Source: Polyangiaceae bacterium
Lineage (GTDB): Bacteria > Myxococcota_A > Polyangia > Polyangiales > Polyangiaceae
Assembly (NCBI GenBank): GCA_020633205.1
Contig: JACKEB010000013.1
Span: forward strand, 793,035 to 857,034
Direction: 5' to 3'
DNA: 64,000 nt
The notes under the pieces were generated by a model. That model was given only the letters and a program-made list of their open reading frames with translations, was not told the DNA's origin and made no database searches. Shown piece after piece: positions 36,330 through 45,639 of the stretch; positions within the stretch are counted from its first letter, which is position 1, and every line of letters begins with the position of its first letter. Both the position numbers and the translations under genes were made by a program.

Positions 36330-38087
36330 ATGGCGCGCACGCGGTATGTCGGATCCGAGGAGGGGCTCGCGCTGCAACACCTCCCGGCCTCCGCCCTGCG
36401 GGCTGTGCTCCGTGAAGGTTACGGGTGGCGTGCCCTCAGGGCAGACGTACTGGCGGGAGTCGTGGTTGGTATCGTGGCGCTGCCGCTCGCGATGGCGCTG
36501 GCGATCGGGGTCGGGGTGCCTCCGCAGCAGGGGCTCGCGACAGCGGTTGTTGCCGGGATCGTGGTGGCCCTGCTCGGTGGCTCACGCACTCAAGTCACCG
36601 GCCCGACCGCGGCGTTCATCGTCGTGCTCTCACCGATTTACGCACGCTTCGGGCTAGCGGGGCTACTGGTCTCGGGTTTGCTCGCCGGCTTCATCCTGGT
36701 GGGCTTGGGGTTGTTGCGGCTGGGGCGCTTGATCGAATTCGTGCCGTATCCGGTGACCACGGGTTTCACCGCGGGGATCGCTGTCGTCATCGCGGTGCTC
36801 CAGCTGAAGGACGTGTTTGGCCTCACGCTGACCCGTACCCCGCCCGACTTCCTAGAGCGTGTGGCCGTGATGTTCGAGGCGCGACACACCGCGAGTCTTT
36901 GGGAGGTAGGCGTCGCAGGCCTGACGCTCGTACTGCTGCTGGGTGTGCCTCGGCTTACGCGACGATTTCCCGCACCGCTGGTTGCGCTCCCCGTGGCTTC
37001 GCTTGCAGCCGCCGCCTCCAAGCGTTGGGGTGGTGTCGAGATCGCGACCATCGCGACACGGTTTCACACGGAAATCGATCAGAAGCTAGTCCACGGGATC
37101 CCGCAGCTCCCCCCGTTGCCGATGTTGCCTTGGAGAGCCACCTCTCCGGGGGCCAACAATGTCGACTTTTCCCACGAGACGCTGCGTGCGCTCATTTCGG
37201 GCGCCCTGGCGATTGCGATGCTCGGCGCCATCGAGTCACTGCTGTCCGCGGTCGTTGCAGACGGCATGGCGAGGACCAAGCACGATCCGGATTCCGAGCT
37301 GATTGCTCAGGGGGTTGGGAACATCATCGCGCCGTTCTTCGGTGGGATCCCGGCGACTGGCGCCATCGCTCGCACGGCCACGAACATCCGGGGTGGAGCG
37401 CGATCCCCCATCGCTGCCGTGGTGCACTCGCTCACCGTGCTGTCCGCCGTGTTGGTGCTTGCGCCGTTGCTAGGGTACCTACCCATGGCAGCGCTGGCAG
37501 CGTTGCTTCTCACAGTGGCGTGGAACATGTCCGAGGCGAGGCATTTCGTGCATATGCTGCGCATCGCGCCCAAGAGCGACGTCGCAGTGCTGCTCACCTG
37601 CTTCAGCCTGACCGTCTGCTTCGACATGGTCGTCGGTGTATCCGTAGGGATGCTACTCGCTTCTCTGCTGTTCATGCGTCGGATGGCGGAGGTAACCCGG
37701 GTCGGGCAAACCGAGCTTCGAGACTCGGCGCCCAAAGCCGTGTTGCCGGAAGGATGCGTGACGTATGAGATCTCCGGTCCGCTTTTCTTCGGTGCTGCGC
37801 AAAAGGCGATGGCAGCGCTCACGGTGGTGGATCCTGGAACTCGCTGGGTGATCCTCGACGTCCAGCAAGTGAATGCCATCGACGCAACTGGGCTCGTGGC
37901 CCTCGAGAGCGCGCTACAGGAACTCCACGCCAGCGGATGCTCCGTGCGCCTCGCCGGCGTGCAGGCTCAGCCGCTCACCGCCCTGCGTAAGGCCAAGCTG
38001 GAGGAAACTGCGGGCGTCGAGATCTTCCCGGATCTCGACGCCGCAGTGTCCACACTTCCGCTTGGTGCAGTGCTGAACCGACCGTGA
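36330..38087 (+). CDS. SulP-family anion transporter with STAS domain
   Basis: 585 residues from an ATG, GAAGGAG upstream. SulP/SLC26 transporter: the early segment DVLAGVVVGIVALPLAMALAIGVGVPPQQGLATAVVAGIVVALLGGSRTQVTGPTAAFIVVL is the family hallmark, followed by about ten further membrane helices. The C-terminal STAS domain (about 445-560) ends in VILDVQQVNAIDATGLVALESALQEL, with Thr in place of the usual Ser at the DSSG/DATG switch. Members carry sulfate, bicarbonate or C4-dicarboxylates; the cargo cannot be read from the sequence. It stands alone, with no carbonic anhydrase gene beside it. Confidence 0.93.
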   Translation: MARTRYVGSEEGLALQHLPASALRAVLREGYGWRALRADVLAGVVVGIVALPLAMALAIGVGVPPQQGLATAVVAGIVVALLGGSRTQVTGPTAAFIVVLSPIYARFGLAGLLVSGLLAGFILVGLGLLRLGRLIEFVPYPVTTGFTAGIAVVIAVLQLKDVFGLTLTRTPPDFLERVAVMFEARHTASLWEVGVAGLTLVLLLGVPRLTRRFPAPLVALPVASLAAAASKRWGGVEIATIATRFHTEIDQKLVHGIPQLPPLPMLPWRATSPGANNVDFSHETLRALISGALAIAMLGAIESLLSAVVADGMARTKHDPDSELIAQGVGNIIAPFFGGIPATGAIARTATNIRGGARSPIAAVVHSLTVLSAVLVLAPLLGYLPMAALAALLLTVAWNMSEARHFVHMLRIAPKSDVAVLLTCFSLTVCFDMVVGVSVGMLLASLLFMRRMAEVTRVGQTELRDSAPKAVLPEGCVTYEISGPLFFGAAQKAMAALTVVDPGTRWVILDVQQVNAIDATGLVALESALQELHASGCSVRLAGVQAQPLTALRKAKLEETAGVEIFPDLDAAVSTLPLGAVLNRP

Positions 38088-38156
38088 AAGCATCGTTCGA
38101 ATACGTGCCGCGGACCGGTTGTTCGGCTCTGCCGGACACGCCATAGTCCGCGCCGT

Positions 38157-39065
38157 ATGGACTCCGGCTTTGGCAACGCGCGCCTCACGTATGGGATCAC
38201 GCCTCCGAAGATTTCTTACTCCGAGGAGAAGCGTCGCGACACGGCGGCGCTGCAGAGCGCGCGCATCGCGGCGCTGCCCGTGGATGCCCTCGTCGTCTAC
38301 GACCTGCAAGACGAGTCGAGTCGCACCGACGCGAAGCGGCCGTTTCCGTTCCTGCAGGCCATCGATCCGCTGACCTATGCCTATGAGTACCTGGGCGGCG
38401 TGGCCCAACCGAAGATCGTCTATCGCTCCGTCTCTGGGATGACGCGGGAGACGCTGGTCGCGTGGCTCGGTCGCCTGCACGAGCTCGGAGGTGCGGCGGT
38501 GTTGGTGGGTGCGCCTTCGCAGTCTCAAGCGGTGAGTCTGCGTTTGACCGATGCGTACCGTGCGCGTCTCGAGGAGGCAGCGGGGGTTCCGCTGGGCGGC
38601 GTGCTGATCGCCGAGCGCCACGAGTCCCGGGGAGGGGAAGACGAGCGGGTGCTGAAGAAGGTCGAGCACGGCTGTTCCTTCTTCATCTCCCAGGCGGTGT
38701 ATTCGGTGACCGAGAGCAAGAACCTGCTCAGCTCGCTGCATTACCGCTGCTTGGCGGAGGAGCGAGCGGTTCCGCCCATCCTGGTGACGCTCAGCCCCTG
38801 CGGCTCGAAGAAGACCCTCGAGTTCATGAACTGGCTCGGCGTTTCCGTGCCTTTGTGGCTGCAGAATGAGCTGATCCACGCCCACGACATCCTGGAGAAG
38901 TCCGTGGACCTGGCCCTTTCAGGCTTTGAAGAGCTGCTCGATTTCGCCCGCGAGAAGCAGATCCCCCTCGGGTGCAACGTGGAGAGCGTTTCCTTGAGGA
39001 AGGAAGAGATCGAGGCGTCGGTGGATATGGTGCACCGGGTGGCGAAGATCTTGGGGCGAGGGTGA
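38157..39065 (+). CDS. Methylenetetrahydrofolate reductase-like protein
   Basis: 302 residues from an ATG. The fold is the MTHFR TIM barrel: ISYSEEKRRDTAALQSARIAALPVDALVVYDLQDESSR, then the flavin-region PQPKIVYRSV-like strand, GGAAVLVGAPSQSQ, GGVLIAERHESRGGEDERVLKKVEHGCSFFISQAVYSVTE and CGSKKTLEFMNWLGVSVP. This divergent branch (KRPFPFLQAIDPLTYAYEYL; ERH near the FAD site) is shared with MTHFR-like proteins of actinobacteria that work in folate one-carbon metabolism or on a related pterin. Compared with MetF the N-terminal strand order differs, so I do not assign metF. Single gene, 70 bases after SulP. Confidence 0.82.
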   Translation: MDSGFGNARLTYGITPPKISYSEEKRRDTAALQSARIAALPVDALVVYDLQDESSRTDAKRPFPFLQAIDPLTYAYEYLGGVAQPKIVYRSVSGMTRETLVAWLGRLHELGGAAVLVGAPSQSQAVSLRLTDAYRARLEEAAGVPLGGVLIAERHESRGGEDERVLKKVEHGCSFFISQAVYSVTESKNLLSSLHYRCLAEERAVPPILVTLSPCGSKKTLEFMNWLGVSVPLWLQNELIHAHDILEKSVDLALSGFEELLDFAREKQIPLGCNVESVSLRKEEIEASVDMVHRVAKILGRG

Positions 39066-39129
39066 GGGCCGTGTCGAAGACTACTGATCGGCGAGGTGGT
39101 TCATTGGAGCGCCGCGGCTCGACATCCGA

Positions 39130-40557
39130 CTACTGGCAACCCTCCGCCAATAGGATTTGTTCGAGGGCGTCCGCCACGGCTTCAGGCGTTTCGGCGATAT
39201 AGGCGCTGCCAGTGCCTCCTGCCTCTGCGACGAAGTCTACGTGCACGGTGCGATCGAGAATGATCACGTAAACCGCCACTTGGGGTGTGCCCTGCCACGC
39301 GTCAGTCGCGACGCTTATCAGATTCGGAAGGCTGTTGTTCAAGCAGCTGCTCGGTGTCCCGTCGGTGATCAGGACGATTGCGGAGCGATAGCCGGTTCTG
39401 GCCTGGCTGCGAACGTACGCGAGCGTGCCTTCGAGCGCGGGTCGCAGAGGCGTTTTCCCGCTGTACGGGTTGACGGCGATGGCGCTCATCATCGACGCCG
39501 CGGCGACGTTGCCAGACTCCAGCGCGACCGCCGGGGTCGTGTAGTCTGGGACGTCGCAGGAATCGTGATTAATCGATCCGTTATCGCACTGACCCAGGAA
39601 GTTGCAGGGAGGGTAGTTGCCGCAGTCGGCGGGCGTATGGCAAACGCTTGGGATCTGCGGGTCGCTTGCCGGGACAGGCAGCAACGTGAGCCCCATGCGA
39701 GGGGTCGCACTCGTGACCTGTTGGAGGAACGCGGTGATGCCATCACGTTCGGTTACCCAGCGACTGCTGGTGGAGTGATCGGACAACACGAATACGTCGC
39801 CGCAGCTACCGCCTCCGCCGGTTCCGCCCTGTCCACCTCCGGAGCTGCCGCCACCGCTGGAGCCGGCGCTGCCTCCACTCGAGGCACTGCCAGCACTGCC
39901 GCTCACGCCAGCACCGCCGCTCATGCCAGCACTGCCGCTCATGCCAGCACTGCCGCTCATGCCACTACTGCCGCCCGTCGGCGCTCCGCCTGTGCTCGTT
40001 GTGCCGCCTGTGCTCGTTGTACCCCCGCTGCTCGCGTTGCCGCTTGCAGCGGTTCCTCCCGTGCCGCCAGAACCAGTCCCACCGGTGCCCATGCTCCCGC
40101 TCGCCGCGGTTCCGCCGTTACCTGCGGCACCGGATCCACCTGCGCCAGTGCCACCCGTTCCGGTCCCACCCGAGCCGGAGGTTTGACAAGTGCGGTCGAG
40201 GCACACGGAGCCTGGTTCGCAGTCTGCTGAAAACACGCACTGGTAGCAGCGGCCGGTCGCCGTGTCGCAGACTTCGCCCGGTGGACAGTCGAGTGATGTT
40301 GAGCAGGCCGTGATGGGACGGCAGGCTCCCGAGAGGCACTCTGCGCCTTGGGCACACTGAGTTTCCGTGAGGCATTCAACGCAGCGACTGGATGCCGAGT
40401 CGCACAGCAACCCGAATGCCGTGCAGTCCTTGTCGCTGCGACAAGTGCCGGGGGCACCGCCAGCGCCGCCCGTTCCGTCGCTGCCAAACAGACTTGCGTC
40501 GTTGCTCGAGCACGCTGCTACGGCGAGGGCGACAAACCAATAGGCCGAGCGATCCAC
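39130..40557 (-). CDS. Lipoprotein with Cys-rich and von Willebrand A domains
   Basis: About 475 residues from a GTG at 40557. Signal peptide ends in the lipobox VAAC. Residues 30-125 carry repeated Cys motifs (CRSDKDCTAFGLLCDSASSRCVEC, CAQGAECLSGACRP, CPPGEVCDTATGRCYQC, CEPGSVCLDRTCQ). A long Gly/Ser/Ala/Thr linker (125-245) is built from short repeats, including four 18-base DNA units. The C-terminal 230 residues are a VWA domain with the metal-ion site DHSTSS, a conserved Cys-rich loop (CHTPADCGNYPPCNFLGQCDNG) and AIVLITDGTPSSC. The surface-exposed VWA domain should bind a partner in a Mg-dependent way. The tail is exposed on the outside by the flexible linker. Confidence 0.85.
   Translation of the reverse strand: MDRSAYWFVALAVAACSSNDASLFGSDGTGGAGGAPGTCRSDKDCTAFGLLCDSASSRCVECLTETQCAQGAECLSGACRPITACSTSLDCPPGEVCDTATGRCYQCVFSADCEPGSVCLDRTCQTSGSGGTGTGGTGAGGSGAAGNGGTAASGSMGTGGTGSGGTGGTAASGNASSGGTTSTGGTTSTGGAPTGGSSGMSGSAGMSGSAGMSGGAGVSGSAGSASSGGSAGSSGGGSSGGGQGGTGGGGSCGDVFVLSDHSTSSRWVTERDGITAFLQQVTSATPRMGLTLLPVPASDPQIPSVCHTPADCGNYPPCNFLGQCDNGSINHDSCDVPDYTTPAVALESGNVAAASMMSAIAVNPYSGKTPLRPALEGTLAYVRSQARTGYRSAIVLITDGTPSSCLNNSLPNLISVATDAWQGTPQVAVYVIILDRTVHVDFVAEAGGTGSAYIAETPEAVADALEQILLAEGCQ
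39899..39970 (-). repeat. Four 18-base tandem units in the linker of the VWA lipoprotein
   Basis: Units of CCGCTCATGCCAGCACTG (plus strand) at 39899, 39917, 39935 and 39953, the first and last slightly changed. They encode the six-residue repeat MSGSAG. Such repeats can change length by slippage, lengthening or shortening the linker. Confidence 0.8.
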
Positions 40558-40692
40558 CTTGACGTTGTGCCAGCGCCGTAGCTCTCCGTCAACGCGTGGG
40601 CGCGCTGGTAAGCCACGCGGAGGCGACCGACTCGCGCATTGCTGCCTTGCGGTCGCGCACCCGCAGCCACAGCGGCGACTCGCCACCGACCT

Positions 40693-42441
40693 TTACTGGT
40701 CCGGGCGGGTCGCGCTGCCAGAGGTCCAATCAGCGCCCTTGAAGTCGGGGTATTGACCCGCGAACGCTTTGCGGAGGAAGCTCGTGGTGGTTCCCGTCGG
40801 GCCTAAGCCGACGAGCGGAGAGCCGAAGGTGACTGGAGGTGGGAGAGGAATGGTTGGCTGATTGCCTTTGATGTTCAAGACGTCGACGATATTGGTGCCG
40901 TCGGTAGCGCTGCACGCGCCGTTGCACAACGACACCATGCCTGCCTGGGAATCGGTCCAGGTGATCACCAACGGGAACGCCACGTCGACGGAGGAGATCG
41001 GCTGTTCCGTGACGTAGATCACACCCTCGGGCGGGATATTCCTCGACGGCAAGATCGCCTCTTCATATCGGACCTCGTCGCAATCGCCGAACGAGCAAGT
41101 CCTAATCATGTAGCCGACCCTCAAGCCAATACCGGCAGTCTCCGCGTAGCACTTGGTGTGGGTGTTCTTCAACATCACGTAGTCAGGCACCCCGTAGTGA
41201 ACCTCGACGATACGTAGTGCGTCGGCGGGCGAGGGGCAGCTTACGCAGGCTCCCGCGCTGCATCCTTGACCCGACGCGCTACAGTCCGTTCCGCCGACAT
41301 ATCCAGAGCCGTCTGCGTTGCAGATCGTCGCGGTGTTGCCATTGCAGACCGCGGCGCCCGGCGTGCAGACTTGGGGCTTGCAGCTGAGCGATGGTGCGTC
41401 GCAATACTGGTTGTCGTTGCACAGCGTGATTGGGGTGGCCTTCTGTCCAGTCGAGTCGCACTTTTTTGGCGTCTTGCCATCGCAGAAGTTCGCGTCGGGT
41501 TCACACAGCTGGTTGTTGCATTCGCCGTTGAAACAGTGCTGACCCGAAGCGGCGCAGTCGGTAGTCTCAGCGATCGAGAGGCCATCCGCGGCACAGCGCA
41601 CCCGCTTGTCGGTTCCAGCTTCGCATTCTGTCGTCGATGGCTGACAGACCCACGCCTTGCAGCTGGCGCCGTTCGAGTCTGTAGAGCACGTCTGGTTCGC
41701 CGTACACGGTACTGGATCGGAGAACCCATCGCCTGCCTCGCTGCAAGTCACCAGCGAGTTGCCCTCACAACTGGTGGTCCCTCCGGCGCACACATCGAAC
41801 TCGCAAGTGCCTGCGGCGCAATGGTGATCCGCCGGACACTGGCTGTGATCCAAGCAATCCACGCAATGGCCCTGGGCCTTGTCGCACAGTTGATTTCGCG
41901 CCGTGCACTGATTGTCGCTGACGCAGTTCAACGCGCACTTCGAGTTCACGCACGAGTGGTCTGTAGGGCAGTCCCCGGTGCCGATGCACTCCACGCACCA
42001 GCCCTTGGCCGTGTCGCAGACGCTCTCGCTGTCGCAGTCCCGCGAGTCTTTGCACGGGGGGTGAGCCACGCAGTGCTGATTGACGCACTCGCCCCCGGCG
42101 CCGCAGTCGGCGTTCGCAGCGCACTCGACACACCGGTGTCGGTTCGGATCGCAAATCGCCAAGCCGTGCTGGTCATTCGCGCAGTCCAAGCTTGTCTCGC
42201 AGGTCGCTTGCATCACACACTCGTGGTTCAAGCAAACCTGTGAGTTACCGCACTGAGAGTCGAACAAGCAGGAGACACAGACGTTGGTCGTCGAGTCACA
42301 GTACCCTGCGGAGCACGGAGTGTCCGCATCGCAGCTCGCCCCCGCAGAACCCAGCAGCCCTTTCGAGTCGCTGCTCCCGCAGGCCGTCAGTAACAACCCG
42401 ACCGCCAGTGCCCTGGCGTACCCCAAGCCTCGCCCCACCAT
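40693..42441 (-). CDS. Cys-rich repeat lipoprotein
   Basis: 582 residues from the ATG at 42441. Signal peptide (VGRGLGYARALAVGLLL) ending in lipobox LTAC. The first 220 residues have at least eight units of the form C..N..CSAGYCDS-TTNVCVSC / D.QC, with paired Cys in every unit; the middle has four more of the type CxAWVCQPSTTECEAGTD. The C-terminal 150 residues (ADALRIVEVHYGVPDYVMLKN... VGLGPTGTTTSFLRKAFAGQYPDF) are beta-rich and unassigned. Typical of envelope Cys-rich proteins of Myxococcota, of unknown role. The signal peptide and everything upstream of it for about 150 bases are shared with the unrelated SBBP lipoprotein at 52.4 kb. Confidence 0.85.
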   Translation of the reverse strand: MVGRGLGYARALAVGLLLTACGSSDSKGLLGSAGASCDADTPCSAGYCDSTTNVCVSCLFDSQCGNSQVCLNHECVMQATCETSLDCANDQHGLAICDPNRHRCVECAANADCGAGGECVNQHCVAHPPCKDSRDCDSESVCDTAKGWCVECIGTGDCPTDHSCVNSKCALNCVSDNQCTARNQLCDKAQGHCVDCLDHSQCPADHHCAAGTCEFDVCAGGTTSCEGNSLVTCSEAGDGFSDPVPCTANQTCSTDSNGASCKAWVCQPSTTECEAGTDKRVRCAADGLSIAETTDCAASGQHCFNGECNNQLCEPDANFCDGKTPKKCDSTGQKATPITLCNDNQYCDAPSLSCKPQVCTPGAAVCNGNTATICNADGSGYVGGTDCSASGQGCSAGACVSCPSPADALRIVEVHYGVPDYVMLKNTHTKCYAETAGIGLRVGYMIRTCSFGDCDEVRYEEAILPSRNIPPEGVIYVTEQPISSVDVAFPLVITWTDSQAGMVSLCNGACSATDGTNIVDVLNIKGNQPTIPLPPPVTFGSPLVGLGPTGTTTSFLRKAFAGQYPDFKGADWTSGSATRPDQ

Positions 42442-42600
42442 CCAAAGGGTATGGACGACGCGCCGCGTGGCGTCAATGATCGACTGGGTGCCGTACGGTC
42501 GCGGTGTGGCCGCGTAAGCACTCGCTCCCCCGACCACACACATCGGGGCCAGTCGGAAACCAGTGCCCTACAGAAGTCCAACAGGCGACTTCGAGGAGCT
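42411..42600 (-). promoter_or_regulatory. Leader module A, shared with 52361-52550
   Basis: From the signal-peptide codons leftward/upstream, this region matches the upstream region of the SBBP lipoprotein gene nearly base for base in blocks (AAAGGGTATGGACGACG, GTGGCGTCAATGATCGA, GCCGTACGGTCGC, CCACACACA, CCTACAG(A/G)AGTCC in plus-strand terms). In the RNA direction a stem GACGC...GCGTC lies just ahead of CCATACCCTTTG and the start codon. It probably contains the promoter and a structured leader. Confidence 0.7.
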
Positions 42601-42716
42601 GCTCGACTAAGATTCGGCGTGTCCAGGAGCCCTTGCTTGGACGACCGATTCGAGGGAGCCGGAGCTTTGAAGTTCATGGTTGTTTTCGCTCAGAATTATC
42701 CGCGGGGAAGTGCGTG

Positions 42717-44207
42717 GTGAGTTCAGCATCTTCCAACGCGCCGACCGTCAATGCCTCCGAGGAGGCAACGAGTCGCTGGCACAAGACGCTCTACAGCGTG
42801 CGTGTGCCGTTCTCGTTGCTTGGGGCGTTGCTCTTCCTGTCGATGTGGGCCGATGGCGTGGAGACGCAGCGCGCGTTGCCGAGCGCCGTCATCTTCTTGC
42901 TGTGGCCCCATGTGTGGTTGTTGATCGGCACGCTCTGGCTCAAGCGGCGTCGGCAGGCATTCCTGCTGAATGCGGTGGATGGACTACTCTGGGTGCTCAT
43001 CCCAGCGACTCAGTGGTCACTGCCCCTCGTGAACCTCGGCGTCACCGTGCTCGCCATCAACACGATCATGACGGGTGGGTTGGGCTTGCTGCGGAAAGCA
43101 ATGCCATTCGCGTTGATCGGGCTGACCTGCGGGGCGCTGCTGTTTGGTTTGCCCGACCACGTGATGGCGTTCTCGGGGCGCACCTGGATGCTCTCCGCGC
43201 TTGCGGTGGCTATTGAAGGCGTCCTCGCGGCGAGTGTGGCGAATCGCGCGTTTCAGTTGCTGGAGACCACCAAGTCGGCGTTGGCGACGCTCAATCAGGA
43301 GCTGGACCAAAAGGTGGTTGAGCGCACAGCGTCCCTCGCCGCGACCAACGCGGCGATTTCACGCTTCGTGCCGGTGGAGTTTCTGCACGCCCTGGGTCAC
43401 GACGACGTGTCCACCACCAAGCTGGGTGATGTCGTCGAGCGTCGCATCACGGTGCTGTTCGCGGATATTCGGAACTTCACGAGCATCTCCGAGCACTACA
43501 CTCCTCAACAAACTTTCGATTTCCTCAATCGCTGTTTGTCGAAGATTGGGCCGCATATTCGCGCGCAGTCAGGCTTCATCGACAAGTACATTGGTGACGC
43601 GGTGATGGCGTTGTTTCCGGACGGAGCCGAAAGTGCAGTCCGTGCAGCCCTCGCAATGCAGCGTGAGGTGCGGCAGTTCAACTTGGATCATCCGAGCGAG
43701 GTGCCGCTGGCAGTTGGCATTGGCATCCACCAGGGTGCGGTGATGATGGGCACGATTGGTGAAAAAGAGCGCTTTGAGGCGACGGTGATCTCGGACGCGG
43801 TGAATTTGACTGCGCGCCTGGAGGGCCTCACCAAGCAGCTCGGTTGCAGCATCCTCGTGAGCGGCGATGTCGCCGCGGAGCTGCCCGAAGCGATGCGCGA
43901 CGACTCGCGCTTGATCGGGCGCTTTGCGGTGAAGGGCAAGCGCCGACCTGTGGAAGTGCACGAGATCTTCGAGGCGGATGAGGAGACCTTCCGTGAAGGC
44001 AAGCGCGCGTCGCAACCGCGATTCCTTGCGGCAATTGCCTGTTACCAGAGTGGCGACGCCGCAGGCGCAGCCGAAGAGCTCCGCCACGTGGCGGAGGCCA
44101 TACCCGATGACGGCCCCACGAACTTCTGGTTGTCTCGCCTCGACCAAGTCATCGCCAAGAGCCGCAGCCACGATGCGCTCGGTGTGATCGCGCTGGATCA
44201 GAAGTAG
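42717..44207 (+). CDS. Membrane class III adenylate/guanylate cyclase
   Basis: About 496 residues from a GTG at 42717 with GGGGAAG upstream. Residues 35-175 hold about six hydrophobic helices (VRVPFSLLGALLFLSMW, AVIFLLWPHVWLLIGTLW, INTIMTGGLGLL...). A short coiled coil (LATLNQELDQKVVERTASLAATNAAISRF) leads into the class III cyclase catalytic domain: VLFADIRNFTSISEHY with the first metal Asp, FIDKYIGDAVMALF with the second, GIGIHQGAVMMGTIG, and DAVNLTARLEGLTKQL. All main residues are present, so it should make cAMP, most likely in response to a signal sensed by the membrane part. The gene is divergent from the Cys-rich lipoprotein and ends eight bases before the stop of the unknown paralogue. 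Confidence 0.92.
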   Translation: MSSASSNAPTVNASEEATSRWHKTLYSVRVPFSLLGALLFLSMWADGVETQRALPSAVIFLLWPHVWLLIGTLWLKRRRQAFLLNAVDGLLWVLIPATQWSLPLVNLGVTVLAINTIMTGGLGLLRKAMPFALIGLTCGALLFGLPDHVMAFSGRTWMLSALAVAIEGVLAASVANRAFQLLETTKSALATLNQELDQKVVERTASLAATNAAISRFVPVEFLHALGHDDVSTTKLGDVVERRITVLFADIRNFTSISEHYTPQQTFDFLNRCLSKIGPHIRAQSGFIDKYIGDAVMALFPDGAESAVRAALAMQREVRQFNLDHPSEVPLAVGIGIHQGAVMMGTIGEKERFEATVISDAVNLTARLEGLTKQLGCSILVSGDVAAELPEAMRDDSRLIGRFAVKGKRRPVEVHEIFEADEETFREGKRASQPRFLAAIACYQSGDAAGAAEELRHVAEAIPDDGPTNFWLSRLDQVIAKSRSHDALGVIALDQK

Positions 44208-44215
44208 CCGCAGCG

Positions 44216-45040
44216 CTAGCCGGCGAGGGTCGAGCGAAGCGCCTCGAATGTGGGCTCCGCGGACCCCGCCGGGGGGCAGCCAGGGCGCAGACAAAGGCGG
44301 GCGGGAGGTCGACTCTGCCGAGAATTCGCTGCTTGGCTCCGCTCGGCCCGCACGGCGAGCGGCCAGTCGATGGCCAGGTGGCCCAGCGTGCGTTCCAGGG
44401 TGCAACGCAGAATGACCTCGCCATGGCTGTCGCTGCGCAACAGCGCGTCGAGATCTTCGTCGCGGCCGAGAGCTGGCATCGAGAGGGAGCGCACGGTTCG
44501 CAACGATCGCGTGCCTACGGCCGCGAGCGCCACCCTCAACACACGTAGGTCGTGCTCTACCAGCTCAGCGCGGTCATTCACGCTCATGCAGAAGTCCACG
44601 AACGTGAAGTAGTCGCCGAGGATGCGTTTGCCCTCTCGCTCGGTCCAAGGGCTAGGCAGTTCGGCGAGCCAGCTACGTAGGCGATCGCTGAGTTGTTCGA
44701 CCAGCGTACGATCGCGATCGCGCAGCATCGAGTAGGAGTCGCGTTGCCTCAAGGAACAGAGTGTTGCCGAGGCGCGCTCGATCGACGCGCGAACCTCGGG
44801 CTCCAACACGTGGCGGGACGCCTCGCGCAGTTCCACGTACGCTCGGCGTGCGACCAAGGAGGCGAGGAGATCGCGGGAGTGAAACGGATCGAGCGCGGTT
44901 GCGCAGGGAAGAAAGTGGATCGCGTGATTTCTCTCACTGATACGCGCGAGACTGACTTGGGTACTCCGTTGCGCATCTGGGATGCGAAGCGGGTTGCCGG
45001 AGGGGTTGTCGAATCGAGTATGGCCGTGGGGGTTAGACAT
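44216..45040 (-). CDS. Unknown helical protein, paralogue of 24748-25446
   Basis: 274 residues from an ATG with a strong AAAGGAG. Homologous over about 210 residues to the protein at 24748-25446 (NHAIHFLPCATALDPF, LLASLVARRAYVELREASRHVLEPE, SVNDRAELVEHDLRVLRVALAA, LGRDEDLDALLR, CTLERTLGHLA). It has an extra Arg/Pro-rich C-terminal tail of about 50 residues. The N-terminal region before NHAI differs, suggesting that the conserved core starts there. No family recognised. The paralogues have the same position relative to a metabolic/signalling neighbour (antiporter; cyclase) but no shared operon partner. Confidence 0.78.
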   Translation of the reverse strand: MSNPHGHTRFDNPSGNPLRIPDAQRSTQVSLARISERNHAIHFLPCATALDPFHSRDLLASLVARRAYVELREASRHVLEPEVRASIERASATLCSLRQRDSYSMLRDRDRTLVEQLSDRLRSWLAELPSPWTEREGKRILGDYFTFVDFCMSVNDRAELVEHDLRVLRVALAAVGTRSLRTVRSLSMPALGRDEDLDALLRSDSHGEVILRCTLERTLGHLAIDWPLAVRAERSQAANSRQSRPPARLCLRPGCPPAGSAEPTFEALRSTLAG

Positions 45041-45639
45041 GGTCGGGCTCCTTTTTGCGACGGGGGACGTCGCGTCGCGCGCGGGCGCGCTCCGAGCGGG
45101 GGGTCTCGGATTGAGATGGTCACTCGTAGGTGTTCCAGCAGCCGGGGGTCGGCCGGGGACTACGAGCAGCGTCGTGCGTGTAGAGGTGGGGGCAATGCCC
45201 GCTGGTTATTGAGCGGCGCGAAGAAAGAGATGTTACCCGGAGGAATCGACTTCTCGAGACATTGGCGCATCCACGCTTATTCCGGTCGTCGTCGATATCT
45301 CCTCAACGCATTGGTAAGACGCACCAAGCCGCAGCGGTTGTCAGCAAACTGCCGACGTGACGATCTTGAGCCGGCGATCCCTGGAGCGGGGCACAGCGTG
45401 CCGCATGGTATGCTGATCTCGCCAGGCTTCTCCATACCTGTTTCCGCGGTGCAACGGGGGCGGCACAGCTAAGTGCACTGCCAGAGGATGCCGGTGTCCG
45501 GCAGCTGCCACACGCGAAGTGCTCCCGCGTCCGTGTGGGCGCAGCGCGGGAAACAACGGCTCCTCACCCCCATGGAAATCGTGACTGGTGTGTAGGGAGA
45601 TTCGAGGCACGCTTCCGTAGGAGTGCCGAGGGTTACGGC
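45041..45639. other. Intergenic gap, 599 bases
   Basis: Between the start of the unknown paralogue and the unknown gene at 45640. It holds the shared GATTCCTC..GGTAAC motif (45230-45247), a short hairpin GGGC-AAT-GCCC near 45200 and, on the minus strand at 45469-45573, a fragment ending HTDAGALRVWQLPDTGILWQCT that resembles the C-terminus of a beta-propeller protein. A copy of the GGGGGTGAGG motif lies at its N-terminal edge (45562-45573). Confidence 0.5.
45230..45247 (-). promoter_or_regulatory. Candidate regulatory motif GATTCCTCCGGGTAACAT
   Basis: Matches 25538-25555 at 15 of 18 positions; lies about 190 bases upstream of the second copy of the unknown paralogue. Same strand relation to the gene in both cases. 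Confidence 0.4.
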
